A DNA stretch of 64,000 bases from Heliopora coerulea (taxonomy: Eukaryota > Cnidaria > Anthozoa > Scleralcyonacea > Helioporidae), in assembly GCA_030142905.1 (NCBI GenBank), contig JASJOG010000624.1, positions 21,019 through 85,018 on the forward strand. The letters are read 5' to 3'. The notes under the pieces are model-generated. The model was given only the letters and a program-made list of their open reading frames with translations. It was not told the DNA's origin and did no database searches. Each line of letters begins with the position of its first letter. The first letter of the stretch is position 1. Below are positions 19,919 through 28,285 of this stretch, in pieces. A program made the translations under genes and the position numbers.

Positions 19919-21509
19919 CACTGCGTCTGAAGTTATTATGCAAGAGTGATAATTTGAAATATATTTGTATGCGTTCTCCAAAACCTCATAGCAATCACAC
20001 ATATAATAAAGCGATATATAAGCAATTAATAGCAATATATTTACACGCACGTTACACGAACTGGTCTGATTTATTCCCAAAATAGCCAACTAATTAGAAA
20101 AGCAGTGTCTGAAGTTATTATGCAAGTGTAATAACACTGCTAATGCTGCTATAACGCTGCCGATCTCTTACTTAAAAAGTTAACATGGGCAAAAAGAAAG
20201 ATTTATCAGCAACTGAGAAAAAGGAAATTGTGCAGTTATTACCTAAAGGGAAAACAACATTAGAAATTTCAAAGATATTACGAAGAGACCATCGAATAGT
20301 TAAGAATGCAATGGAAGACGTAAACAAATAGAGGGTAAGAAGCAAAGAAAAAGGATTTAAGAACATTAGCGACAGAGACAAACAAGAATTGAAGCAAATT
20401 CTAACAAAGCATCCACTACTAAGTAGCGCGGAAGTGTTTGACAAGGCAGGAATAATGGGAGTGAAACGTGATAAAAGGTGTAGAATCCTTTGAACAATGA
20501 GCACAGCCAAGAAATCAGTTAGCAGACCTCCTCTCAATAAAACACACATGCAGAACCGTTTGAATTGGGCCAGGGAAAACTTGAAAACTGACTTTAATAA
20601 AGTGATTTTTACTGATGAATCAAGGGTGACTCTGGATGGTCCGTATGGTTGGTCTAAAGGGTGGGTTCTCTGTGATAAAGAAGCTCCTCCAATGCTGAGG
20701 AGACAACACGGAGGTAGTGGAATCATGATGTGGGCAGGGATTGTCAATGACAATGTAATTGGGCCGTTCAAAGTGGATGAAGGAGTGAATCTAAACAGTT
20801 ATAACTATTGCGTTTTACTGGAAAACACATTTTTCAAGTGGTACAAAGCTCAAAGTCGAAAATTTAAGAAGGACTGCTTCTTCATGCAAGACAATGCCCC
20901 CTCTCATGCGCCACGAAGTACTTCTGACTTTTTGGCTCAAAAGGGGTTTACAGAAAGTAAATTAATGAAATGGCCATTGTCCTCTCGTGATCTAAATCCG
21001 ATTGAAAACATGTGGGCACTGGTAAAGAGGGAACTGTATAGTGGTGGTAAACAGTACAGAAGCCAGTCAGAGTTGTGGGAGGCAATTAAAAAAGCAACTC
21101 CAGCAATCAAGTCTGAAACAGTGAAGTCTCTCACAAATTCAATGGATGATCTACTTATTAAAATAATTGATAAAAAAGGTGGATATATTTACATGTAAAA
21201 TGATTCCATTGTTTGATGTTTAGAAACAAATAGAATGTTAAATTGGTTTCTGGCAGTAAATATTCCATTAACATCACTAAAGCTCAGTGTTTGGTCAGAC
21301 AAATTCCCATTTGCATAATACCTTCAGACACCCAACTTTATAAATTTTTGTTAGAAATACCGTAGCAGGGCCCGAAACAACTAAAATACAAGTGAAGATA
21401 GTTTTCTTGTATATCACTTTATTATATGTGTGATTGCTGTGAGGTTTTGCAAAACGCATAAAAATATATTTCAAATTATCACTCTTGCATAATAACTTCA
21501 GACACAGTG
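19919..21509 (+). mobile_element. Tc1/mariner transposon, DD37E, complete with TIRs and TA duplication
   Basis: The left end CACTGCGTCTGAAGTTATTA and the right end are inverted repeats for about 100 bp with few differences, flanked by TA at 19917-19918 and 21510-21511. A second copy of the terminal motif (CAGTGTCTGAAGTTATTATG) lies at 20103-20126, and its mirror is at 21312-21335. Each arm therefore has an outer and an inner repeat about 180 bp apart, the IR/DR plan known from Sleeping Beauty-type elements. The transposase runs 20185-21198. The element sits inside the Gypsy remnant. Confidence 0.92.
20185..21198 (+). pseudogene. Tc1/mariner transposase (two nonsense codons)
   Basis: The start ATG at 20185 follows AAC and opens MGKKKDLSATEKKEIVQLL, an N-terminal helix-turn-helix. 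In-frame TAG at 20329 and TGA near 20491 interrupt an otherwise single frame of about 337 codons; both fit C-to-T changes of CAG and CGA. The catalytic domain is intact: FTDES at about 20610, FMQDNAPSH with Asp at 20890-20892, and NPIEN with Glu at 21004-21006. Counting codons, 37 residues lie between the second Asp and the Glu, so this is DD37E rather than the usual DD34E. It mobilises the surrounding element in principle, but this copy needs an undamaged source. Confidence 0.88.
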
Positions 21510-21511
21510 TA

Positions 21512-22179
21512 TTTGGGGTATCGGTGCGTGGTTCGATGGTATACGTGGCGTCGGATTGTGCACCATCGGAAAGTTTCCTTTCCAGGAACTCTTCAGGCCA
21601 AATGGTTTTAGGAATTGGTTCCTGGAGTATAAACCATCGGCGAGCAGCAGTGCTGGAACCTTTTCAGGCGGAAGAACTGCATTTGTAAATAGTGCCATTC
21701 CTGAGTACAGCCACCTCATTTGCCTCCATGAAAGACGTACCAGTGAGGATGGCAACATCTTGATTTTCCACGATAAGGCCTTCGAACTTGAATTCCCTAT
21801 TGTCACAGGTAAAGGAAATTCGTTTCTTGCGAAGTACTTGTAGTTGAGAGGAGGCATCGGCTTGATGAACTGACTGACCACTGGATATAATGTGAGCTAA
21901 AAGGCGTTTTGTAGTTAAGTGGCGTATCGTGTTGCCGGCTGCACCGCTATCTACTCTGATGTTCTTCACGTGATGGCTGTAAAATACATCAAAGTATGAA
22001 GACTGACGGATCTGGACTCGATAAACTACAGTGCTTTCACCTGATTTTCCACGGTTGAAGTCGCGGGTCAGGACATTGATGTCTAGGTCGCCGTCGGTTT
22101 CCGACTTGACTGCGAGGATGCCAACTATCTGCCTTGCTTTGACGATATGCTGTCTGTCGCTATCCGAAAGTACTCGCAC
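21512..22179 (-). pseudogene. Gypsy protease region
   Basis: Minus strand from 22179: a linker, then RVDSGAAGNTIRHL with the aspartic-protease D-S-G motif at about 21940-21955, then FEGLIVENQDVAILTGTSF (flap and second hydrophobic block) near 21770. The 171-codon frame runs to 21664; the continuation is in another frame to 21512, where the Tc1 element begins. One active-site Asp is visible, as expected for a dimeric retroelement protease. Confidence 0.7.
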
Positions 22180-22679
22180 TTACTCAGCAAGTGGCATGTT
22201 TCAGAGCGCGTCACGCTTGCTTGCTTGCACAATGGGAAAACTTTGTCTTGCCGGGGTTGTCTGGGGGTTGCTTTGTATATGCCTTTGCTGGCATGGCCAC
22301 GGTACTCGGTAGAGACGGTTGTGTGGAGAATCTTGGCATCGTCAAATGCACCGATTTTGTCTAGGAGGGAACTAATTGCTTGTGATATTTCCAGTTTGAT
22401 CGACGCTAGGGTACGAGATCTTAGTTCGGTTCCATAGTATTGCTTAACGAGACGGGACAGGTTAGGGTGGATTAACTTTAACCACTTAAGTACCATTAGG
22501 TTATCTAGTGTGGACGTGAGCACTTCGTCTTCAGTTGTTGTTTCACCGTTGTGGTTGAGGCCATTGGTTTGCAGTAGGGAGTCTTCCGCGAAAGCCATCA
22601 GACTTTGGAACAGGTCCTCGGAACGCTCGCCGGCTTCTAAATTAGTGTCCGAAAAGTCAATGAAATGAGCTCTTGTCAC
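22125..22679 (-). pseudogene. Gypsy gag-like protein, partial
   Basis: The 184-codon minus-strand frame begins inside gag: TNLEAGERSEDLFQSLMAF, VLKWLKLIHPNLSRLVKQYYG and SIKLEISQAISSLL are capsid-like helical blocks. A cysteine cluster PLCKQASVTRSETCHLLSKC (near 22200) resembles a CCHC-type knuckle. It overlaps the protease frame by about 50 nt in another phase, indicating a frameshift. The start of gag (to about 23050) is degenerate. Confidence 0.65.
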
Positions 22680-23159
22680 TCGAAAACGGGAAGTTGTTTG
22701 AAGTCGAATTTTTCACTAGAGTGTTCCTGGAAATAATTGGGCGTTAGTCAGCGATTTGCCCAAACATAAGTTCGACAAAGTTCACTTTTTGCTGAGCACG
22801 GTGAGTCGTCTTGCTTCTGGAACGGTTTCACCGTCATCTTCGAAAGTTCTGAGTAGTTGGGTTCTCGTTTACTTCTGCCACGAAGCTCCTTCGGCTACAA
22901 ATGGGGCAAAGTTATTGTCCAACAAGAGGGTGCATGTCAAATTTTGCTTCCAATTCTTGATTCTGATGATTATCTCGACTTTCGAGAGGCACCATTGTTT
23001 CGAAGTCCTGTGAGTGGAAGTCATCGTAAACGTTTAGTAGGGGGATCGTGTTGAATTAGCAAATTTGCACGCTGTTTCGGCTCTAATTTTCTGTGCTTTC
23101 GAGCGGATATTGGCGAAGAAAATCGCTAGGGTTAGGCCCAATCGTTGCCACCACGCCAG

Positions 23160-23330
23160 TTGAGGTGAATAACTAAGAGCTGAGGAACGATCCATACAGT
23201 TCAAATGACTTTAATTGCAGTAGTAAACGTTGAGACAACAAGACTCGGGCAAAACAAGATGGTGAACCTACGTGAGGGTAACATGTATTAACCAGTATCG
23301 CTGACCTTTACTGCCGTAAACTAATTTTAA
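23160..23330 (-). repeat. Gypsy 5' LTR (partial boundaries)
   Basis: This is the partner of 18905-19050. The adjacent minus-strand sequence TGGCGTGGTGGCAACGATTG just inside it (about 23138-23157) is placed where a tRNA primer-binding site should be. The outer border is uncertain. Confidence 0.5.
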
Positions 23331-24076
23331 AATATCTGTCATTGGAGATCGTCGGAGGTATATTGTGTCATTATTATCGAAAGGTTGTATAGAAGATTGT
23401 TTAGAAGATTTTGTCTGATTTTGTAAATAAGATTCTGCAATTCTTTCCATGAGGTATTTTGCAAATTCGTTTTTAATCAGTGTTATTGTGAGCTCTTACA
23501 GATCCACGCGTAAACTTTGCCAATTGTTGTTAATTTTACAAGTTTTGTCTTTGTATGTTTTCATAAGTCCTGTTTTATATAAGAGTGAAAATGTTTAATT
23601 AGGATACATAGATATCTGGAAAGAGTTATCCGTATGTTTCCATGAAAGAAGAATATCCAAATTGGAAGTTTGCTTTGCACTATTTCCAGTGAAAATGAAA
23701 TTAAGCTAATTATTTCATTGTAGAACATCGTGTATTCAATTCGTCGTAATGATCAATAATGCTTTGTTTGCATTAATTGCAAAATAACATCAACTCAAAA
23801 ACCCAAACAAAAATTCATTCCTAAAACTGACGCAATGTTGTTTGCTTTTTAATCCATGAACTGGCGTCAAAAATTTAAGCGTTGTTCAGCGCTTATTTTG
23901 TCAATGAATATATTTGTTCATTGAATAAGATACCTTATACCTGCTAGACAGTCCTTCATGTAATTGAATCTTTCATTTTTCAGTTACGTCCTGTTGATGT
24001 TTCCATTTAACAGATGTTCTTGAGGTCAATTATCTCCTAGAACTCGTCCAAGTTTCATGTCGAGAAAAACTTGACT
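23331..24076. other. Non-coding stretch (3' flank or UTR of minus-strand exon)
   Basis: AT-rich sequence without a recognisable frame or repeat. It lies downstream, on the minus strand, of the stop at 24077 and could hold its 3' UTR; no definite polyadenylation signal was assigned. Confidence 0.35.
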
Positions 24077-24294
24077 TTAGCAATCATTTGAATTCGCAAA
24101 TCTCATTATTTCTTTTACAGATAGCAACGGCTTAAATGAAGGATCTTTCCCAAGGGTACTCAATTTGAGAAAATGACGATCATGGATACAGTATCCCACT
24201 AAAAAAGTAAGTTTACTTTGAGAATCTCGCGCTTCAATAGTAAATGTCATGAACTCGTAATTTCCAGCTGTAACTTCTTCAGAATTGCGGTAGC
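24077..24294 (-). CDS. Candidate host terminal exon, 71 codons and stop
   Basis: On the minus strand an AG precedes 24294 after a T-rich stretch (TTTTTTCATAAAATGAAAAG). The frame is open for 71 codons to a TAA at 24077-24079, beginning phase 1 with GC. The protein has ordinary globular composition: MTFTIEARDSQSKLTFLVGY, HDRHFLKLSTLGK and SVKEIMRFANSND. Other frames on both strands have stops. No family recognised. It does not resemble any transposon protein here, so a host gene is the best guess. Upstream exons would lie to the right and were not found before the LINEs. Confidence 0.45.
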
Positions 24295-24754
24295 CTTTTC
24301 ATTTTATGAAAAAATTTAACTCTTTAAATCAGCACTTAGTTAGGATACAAAATTTTCTAAAAAGATCATTATGTGGCTTGTTTAGACGCTCTAAGTACAT
24401 ACATGAATACAAATACGTTCCAAATTCTTTAGCCACTGCTAGAGATAGAGCTCAACTTTTCTGATGTCAACACAAAATAAACAGTCATAACTTTCTACCA
24501 GGCTTAAAATTTGGCGTTACAGCAGAGTTAACAAAGAGTTTAACTACCCAAAAACGAAGAACAGAAGGGTCTGAATGATGGATGTCTGTCACACAACGAC
24601 CTTGCTAGGGACGGTTATATTCAAAAGTTGGCATCGCTCCTCAACGCTGCGTTGGAAACTCAAGAAAGCTTTTTCATGTAATGAAAGAAGTACCTTAAAT
24701 GCAGGAAAGTCAACCCACGATACATCTTCACGCGATCCCAGTGCTTTCAACCTT

Positions 24755-25345
24755 AGTGTCGGAGCTCAGTTAGTAGATCATCAGAGTCGTAGACTAAAAA
24801 TTTTGCGTATCCTTCAACCTTAATCTCATAGATTACTAAGTTCAGCTGTTAGAGAATTAAACTAGCAAACCAGAATTTTTGCTATGCTTCTAGTCTTAGT
24901 CTAATAGTTTAGTAAATCAAAGATCAGACTGGCGAACCAAAGGTCGTAAGTTGTTCTCAAACTCGGTCTTACAGCTCAGTTCGTAGAACATCAGATGAGT
25001 ACTGAAAGTCGTGGGTTATTTTCATATTTGGCTTGATAATTTAGACGGTACACCATCCGACCAGTAAACCAAAGGTTGTAGTATCTACTCAGCCTTGGTC
25101 TTATTGTTCAGTTGAACATCAGACTAGTAAACTAAATGTATGGGTTTATTCTCAACCTTTATCTCATTGTTCAGTGGGTCGTAAATCAGACCAGTAAACC
25201 AAACATTGTAGGATGTATTAAACTTTGATCTTATTGCTCAGTTGGCATAGAACATGATTCAGGTAAACTAAAGTTCTGTAGGCTGCTCTTATCTTTGTTC
25301 TCACTGGTCAGTTGATGGGAAGCCAGATTAGTACACTAACTGTTG
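24755..25345 (+). repeat. Tandem array of about nine degenerate tRNA-like units
   Basis: A unit of about 67 nt recurs with the element (T/C)TCAGTTGGTAGA near 24765, 24841, 24908, 24975, 25040, 25107, 25170, 25237 and 25307 (spacings 63-76). Each is followed 20-25 nt later by CAGACTAGTAAACCAAAGGT-like sequence and then GTAGGTT-(N)-ATTCTCAACC. The order A-box-like, anticodon-arm-like, B-box-like is that of a tRNA, but the B box is decayed in most units and no unit folds cleanly. Probably dead copies of a tRNA or tRNA-derived SINE amplified in tandem. Confidence 0.65.
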
Positions 25346-25572
25346 TACAGAACTGATTCCAAGAAGTTGTTTGCGTTTCAAAAAAGCATGTGGAACATGT
25401 TTCACGGCTTTATTCCGTGTTTTGTTGCAGGCAGTTAATATTTCCTCACAATTTACGACAGAAGACTGGTCCCCTACCTTATAATAAATCAAATAAACAA
25501 TGTGCAACAGCAACTCTCCACAGTCCGAAAGAAGACATACGAACGGTCGTGAAGTTCAAGTCCTCCGAAATT

Positions 25573-25660
25573 GTTTCTGAGCCTTAGACGGGGGATCAAA
25601 CAGGTAATCTTATCATTATCAGGCAAGGCCTCTTGGCATTGAGCTATCAAGATTAAGTTG
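25573..25660 (-). repeat. Half copy of the tRNA-like palindromic element
   Basis: The minus strand reads TGATAGCTCAATGCCAAGAG, then GATCCCCCGTCTAAGGCTCAGAAAC. This matches the tRNA-like arm at 3117-3183 (TAGCTCAATGG, GATCCCCGTCTGGG, CTCAGAAATC). Only one arm is present. Confidence 0.55.
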
Positions 25661-26104
25661 AATGGTTAAGGTTTCTAGTGTTTAGAGTCTACCCCTTGAG
25701 AATCACCAATATAAAGTAAATTTTATATCTAACACACATAAAAAAGCATCACAATAGTAATGACATCTTACACGACTTAGTGTCGTGAGAAGTTTTTATC
25801 GAACACGAAATGCGAAGTAAATGCAGCTATAACTGTACTTAGCTTTCGGAACGGTAATACGGTCAAATTTTTCCCGGTAATGACCAATCTAGAGCTTCAT
25901 GTTACTAGAGGGATTCTGAACAGTTATATTCCGAAAGAGGTACACTTATGCACCATGCAGATAACTACGAGATTTAATCGGTTCTTAGCACGTTTTTGGG
26001 ATTACACAACACAAGGATCCGGTCAACGAAGTTACACTTGAAATCCTAAAAATATTTTGGTCAGTAAAAGGAAATACCAGCTATCTGTTTTGAAAACGCT
26101 GGCT
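25661..26104. other. Unassigned stretch with a short plus-strand ORF
   Basis: An open frame of 53 codons (25880-26041, plus) reads TNLELHVTRGILNSYIPKEV, then FNRFLARFWDYT. It has globular-looking composition but no recognised family and no convincing splice context. Sequence resembling the tRNA-like element (GAGCGGAAGCCACCATATA) closes the stretch at 26115-26133. Confidence 0.3.
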
Positions 26105-26133
26105 GGCCTTTCAACCTGAGCGGAAGCCACCAT

Positions 26134-26192
26134 ATATAGATAGATAGATAGATTAGATTAGATTAGATTAGATTAGATTAGATTAGATAGAT
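26134..26192. repeat. (GATA)n/(GATTA)n microsatellite, LINE tail
   Basis: Short GATA then GATTA units lie immediately left of the 3' end of the minus-strand LINE at 26195; on that strand this is the LINE's tail. Confidence 0.8.
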
Positions 26193-26194
26193 TT

Positions 26195-27165
26195 TATTTT
26201 GACACGGTAGTTCTTTCAGAAGTAAAAATTACATCAATTTCTAAATCTGTTCTACCTAGAAGCCGTGTGTAAAAACTAACTATATTTACATTTTTTTTTA
26301 TCATGATCTATAAAGATATGCACACAATATTTACAGAGTATTTACAATATTAGTATTACAATATTGTTGTCAATGCAAAAGTTCTCGAACTTTCTTTTTA
26401 AATTTTGTGAGGTTTTCCTCTGCTTTTAATGAGTTAGTTAAGGAGTTCCACAGCATGGTTCCTGATACTGCAAAGCTGTCATGATAGGTTTTAGTTCGAA
26501 CTTTTGGTATTTGGAAATCACAGTTGGATGCTCTGAGGTTGTAGACACTTGATCCATACTGTTTTTCAAACATATCATTCAAATATGATGGAGCATGTCC
26601 ATTTACAATTTTGTGTATCATGACAGCTCTTTGGTATTTCCTGTTGTGAGCTCCTGTAGACCAGACCATCCTAGATGAGAGAAAATTTCACTGGTAAGGC
26701 GTGTATATGGCCCGCTTGTAATTATACGAGCTGCACGGTTTTGCAACTTTTGGAGTTTATCTGAAAGTGTTTGGTCTACACTATCCCACACAGCAGAGCA
26801 ATACTTGAAGTGAGGCTCTACAACAGCATAGTATATGTTGGTCAGTAATTGTTGGTTAACAAATGGCTTGGCTTTCTTTAAGACTCGTAAACCAGTTTTA
26901 ACTTTCTTTATTGCGTTTCCTATATGGTATTTCCATGTCAAATTTTCATCAATTGTGAGACCTAGACATTTCACTTTTTCAGCTTGTTTTAGTGTTGTTC
27001 CATTAATAGATAAATTTAGGGTATCATTAAGAGTTGCCAATCTTTGTCGTGATCCAATTAGCATATATTCGGTTTTAACGAAATTTAGTGAAAGCTTGTT
27101 TGCACTAAGCCATTCTACGACCCTGTTTATATCCTTCTCTAATATTGTCTTGATTTCAGGTATAC
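26195..27165 (-). mobile_element. CR1/L2-type LINE 3' part
   Basis: The minus strand from 27160 encodes the post-catalytic part of RT: SANKLSLNFVKTEYMLIGSR, KCLGLTIDENLTWKYHI, LQKLQNRAARIITSGPYTRL, then HKIVNGHAPSYLNDMF and MLWNSLTNSL, ending about 26370, followed by a 3' UTR to 26195. The YxDD box and everything upstream are absent. One frame break near 26620. The 5' truncation point coincides with a 15-bp tandem repeat. Confidence 0.8.
26370..27064 (-). pseudogene. LINE reverse transcriptase C-terminal region
   Basis: Two overlapping frames (27064-26618 and 26669-26370) together cover the thumb and C-terminal region of a CR1/L2-type RT. The frameshift near 26620-26660 follows SGLQEL. Catalytic motifs are not present. 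Confidence 0.75.
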
Positions 27166-27258
27166 TAGATCCAGGGATACTAGATCCAGGGATACTAGAT
27201 CCAGGGATACTAGATCCAGGTATACTAGATCAGGTATACTAGATCAGGTATACTAGAT
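27158..27258. repeat. 15-bp tandem repeat TACTAGATCCAGGGA
   Basis: Four copies of a 15-bp unit (ATACTAGATCCAGGG) are followed by two or three 14-bp variants lacking one C, then GATCCTAGATAG that grades into the GATA/GATTA microsatellite. It lies at the truncated 5' border of the LINE. Confidence 0.85.
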
Positions 27259-28235
27259 CCAGATCCTAGATAGATAGAAAGATAGATAGATAGATAGATT
27301 AGATAGATTAAATAGATTAGATAGAGTAGATAGATTAGATAGATTAGATAGATTAGATAGATTAGATAGAGTAGATAGATTAGATAGATTAGATAGATTA
27401 GATAGATTAGATAGATTAGATAGATTAGATAGATTAGATAGATTAGATAGATTAGATAGATTAGATAGAGTAGATAGATTAGATAGATTAGATAGATTAG
27501 ATAGATTAGATTAGATAGATTAGATAGATTAGATAGATTAGATAAATTAGATAGATTAGATAGAGTAGATAGAGTAGATAGATTAGATAGATTAGATAGA
27601 TTAGATAGATTAGATAGATTAGATAGATTAGATAGATCAGATAGATCAGATAGATTAGATAGATTAGATAGATTAGATAGATTAGATTAGATAGATTAGA
27701 TAGAGTAGATAGATTAGATAGATTAGATAGATTAGATAGATTAGATAGATTAGATAGATTAGATAGAGTAGATAGATTAGATAGATTATATAGATTAGAT
27801 AGATTAGATAGATTAGATAGATTAGATAGATTAGATAGATTAGATAGATTAGATAGATTAGATAGATTAGATAGATTAGATAGATTAGATAGATCAGATA
27901 GATTAGATAGATTATATAGATTTGATAGATTAGATAGATAGATAGATTAGATAGATTAGATAGATTAGATAGATTAGATAGATTAGATAGATTAGATAGA
28001 GTAAATAGAGTAGATAGATTAGATAGATTAGATAGATTAGATAGATTAGATAGATTAGATAGATTAGATAGATTAGATAGATTAGATAGATTAGATAGAG
28101 TAGATAGATTAGATAGATTAGATAGATTAGATAGATTAGATAGATTAGATAGATTAGATAGATTAGATAGATTAGATAGATTAGATAGATTAGATAGATT
28201 AGATAGATTAGATAGATTAGATAGATTTGATAGAT

Positions 28236-28266
<31 letters not shown>

Positions 28267-28285
28267 ATAGATAGATATATAGATT
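27259..28285. repeat. About 1 kb GATA/GATTA microsatellite
   Basis: Nearly uninterrupted TAGAT and TAGATTAGA units with occasional GAGTA, ATCAG and ATTTG variants. The right end reads GATAGATATATAGATTTATT, directly next to the 3' end of the minus-strand LINE at 28286, so it is on the tail side of that LINE. The minus-strand frame encodes only a Leu-Ile-Tyr repeat and is not a gene. Confidence 0.95.

Larger units (their letters stand above)
18905..23330 (-). mobile_element. Gypsy-type LTR retrotransposon, core deleted
   Basis: On the minus strand the order is LTR (about 23330-23160), primer-site region with TGGTGGCAACG, gag (22680-22125), protease (22179-21512), then after the inserted Tc1 element the integrase C-terminal tail (19916-19290) and second LTR (about 19050-18905). 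RT, RNase H and most of integrase are missing: the protease fragment and the integrase tail directly flank the Tc1 element. The two LTR segments share TGACTTTA, GCAGTAGTAAACG-like, CAAAACAAG and CGTGAGGGTAAC blocks with about 75-80% similarity by eye, so the element is old. Confidence 0.75.

Noticed and set aside
24121..24206. Plus-strand exon with good acceptor (CTTTTACAG) and donor (GTAAGT)
   Set aside because: All three frames contain stops, and the same stretch is open on the minus strand as the candidate terminal exon.
26115..26192. Telomere-like repeat
   Set aside because: The GATTA/GATA units are not TTAGGG-type and sit at a LINE 3' end.
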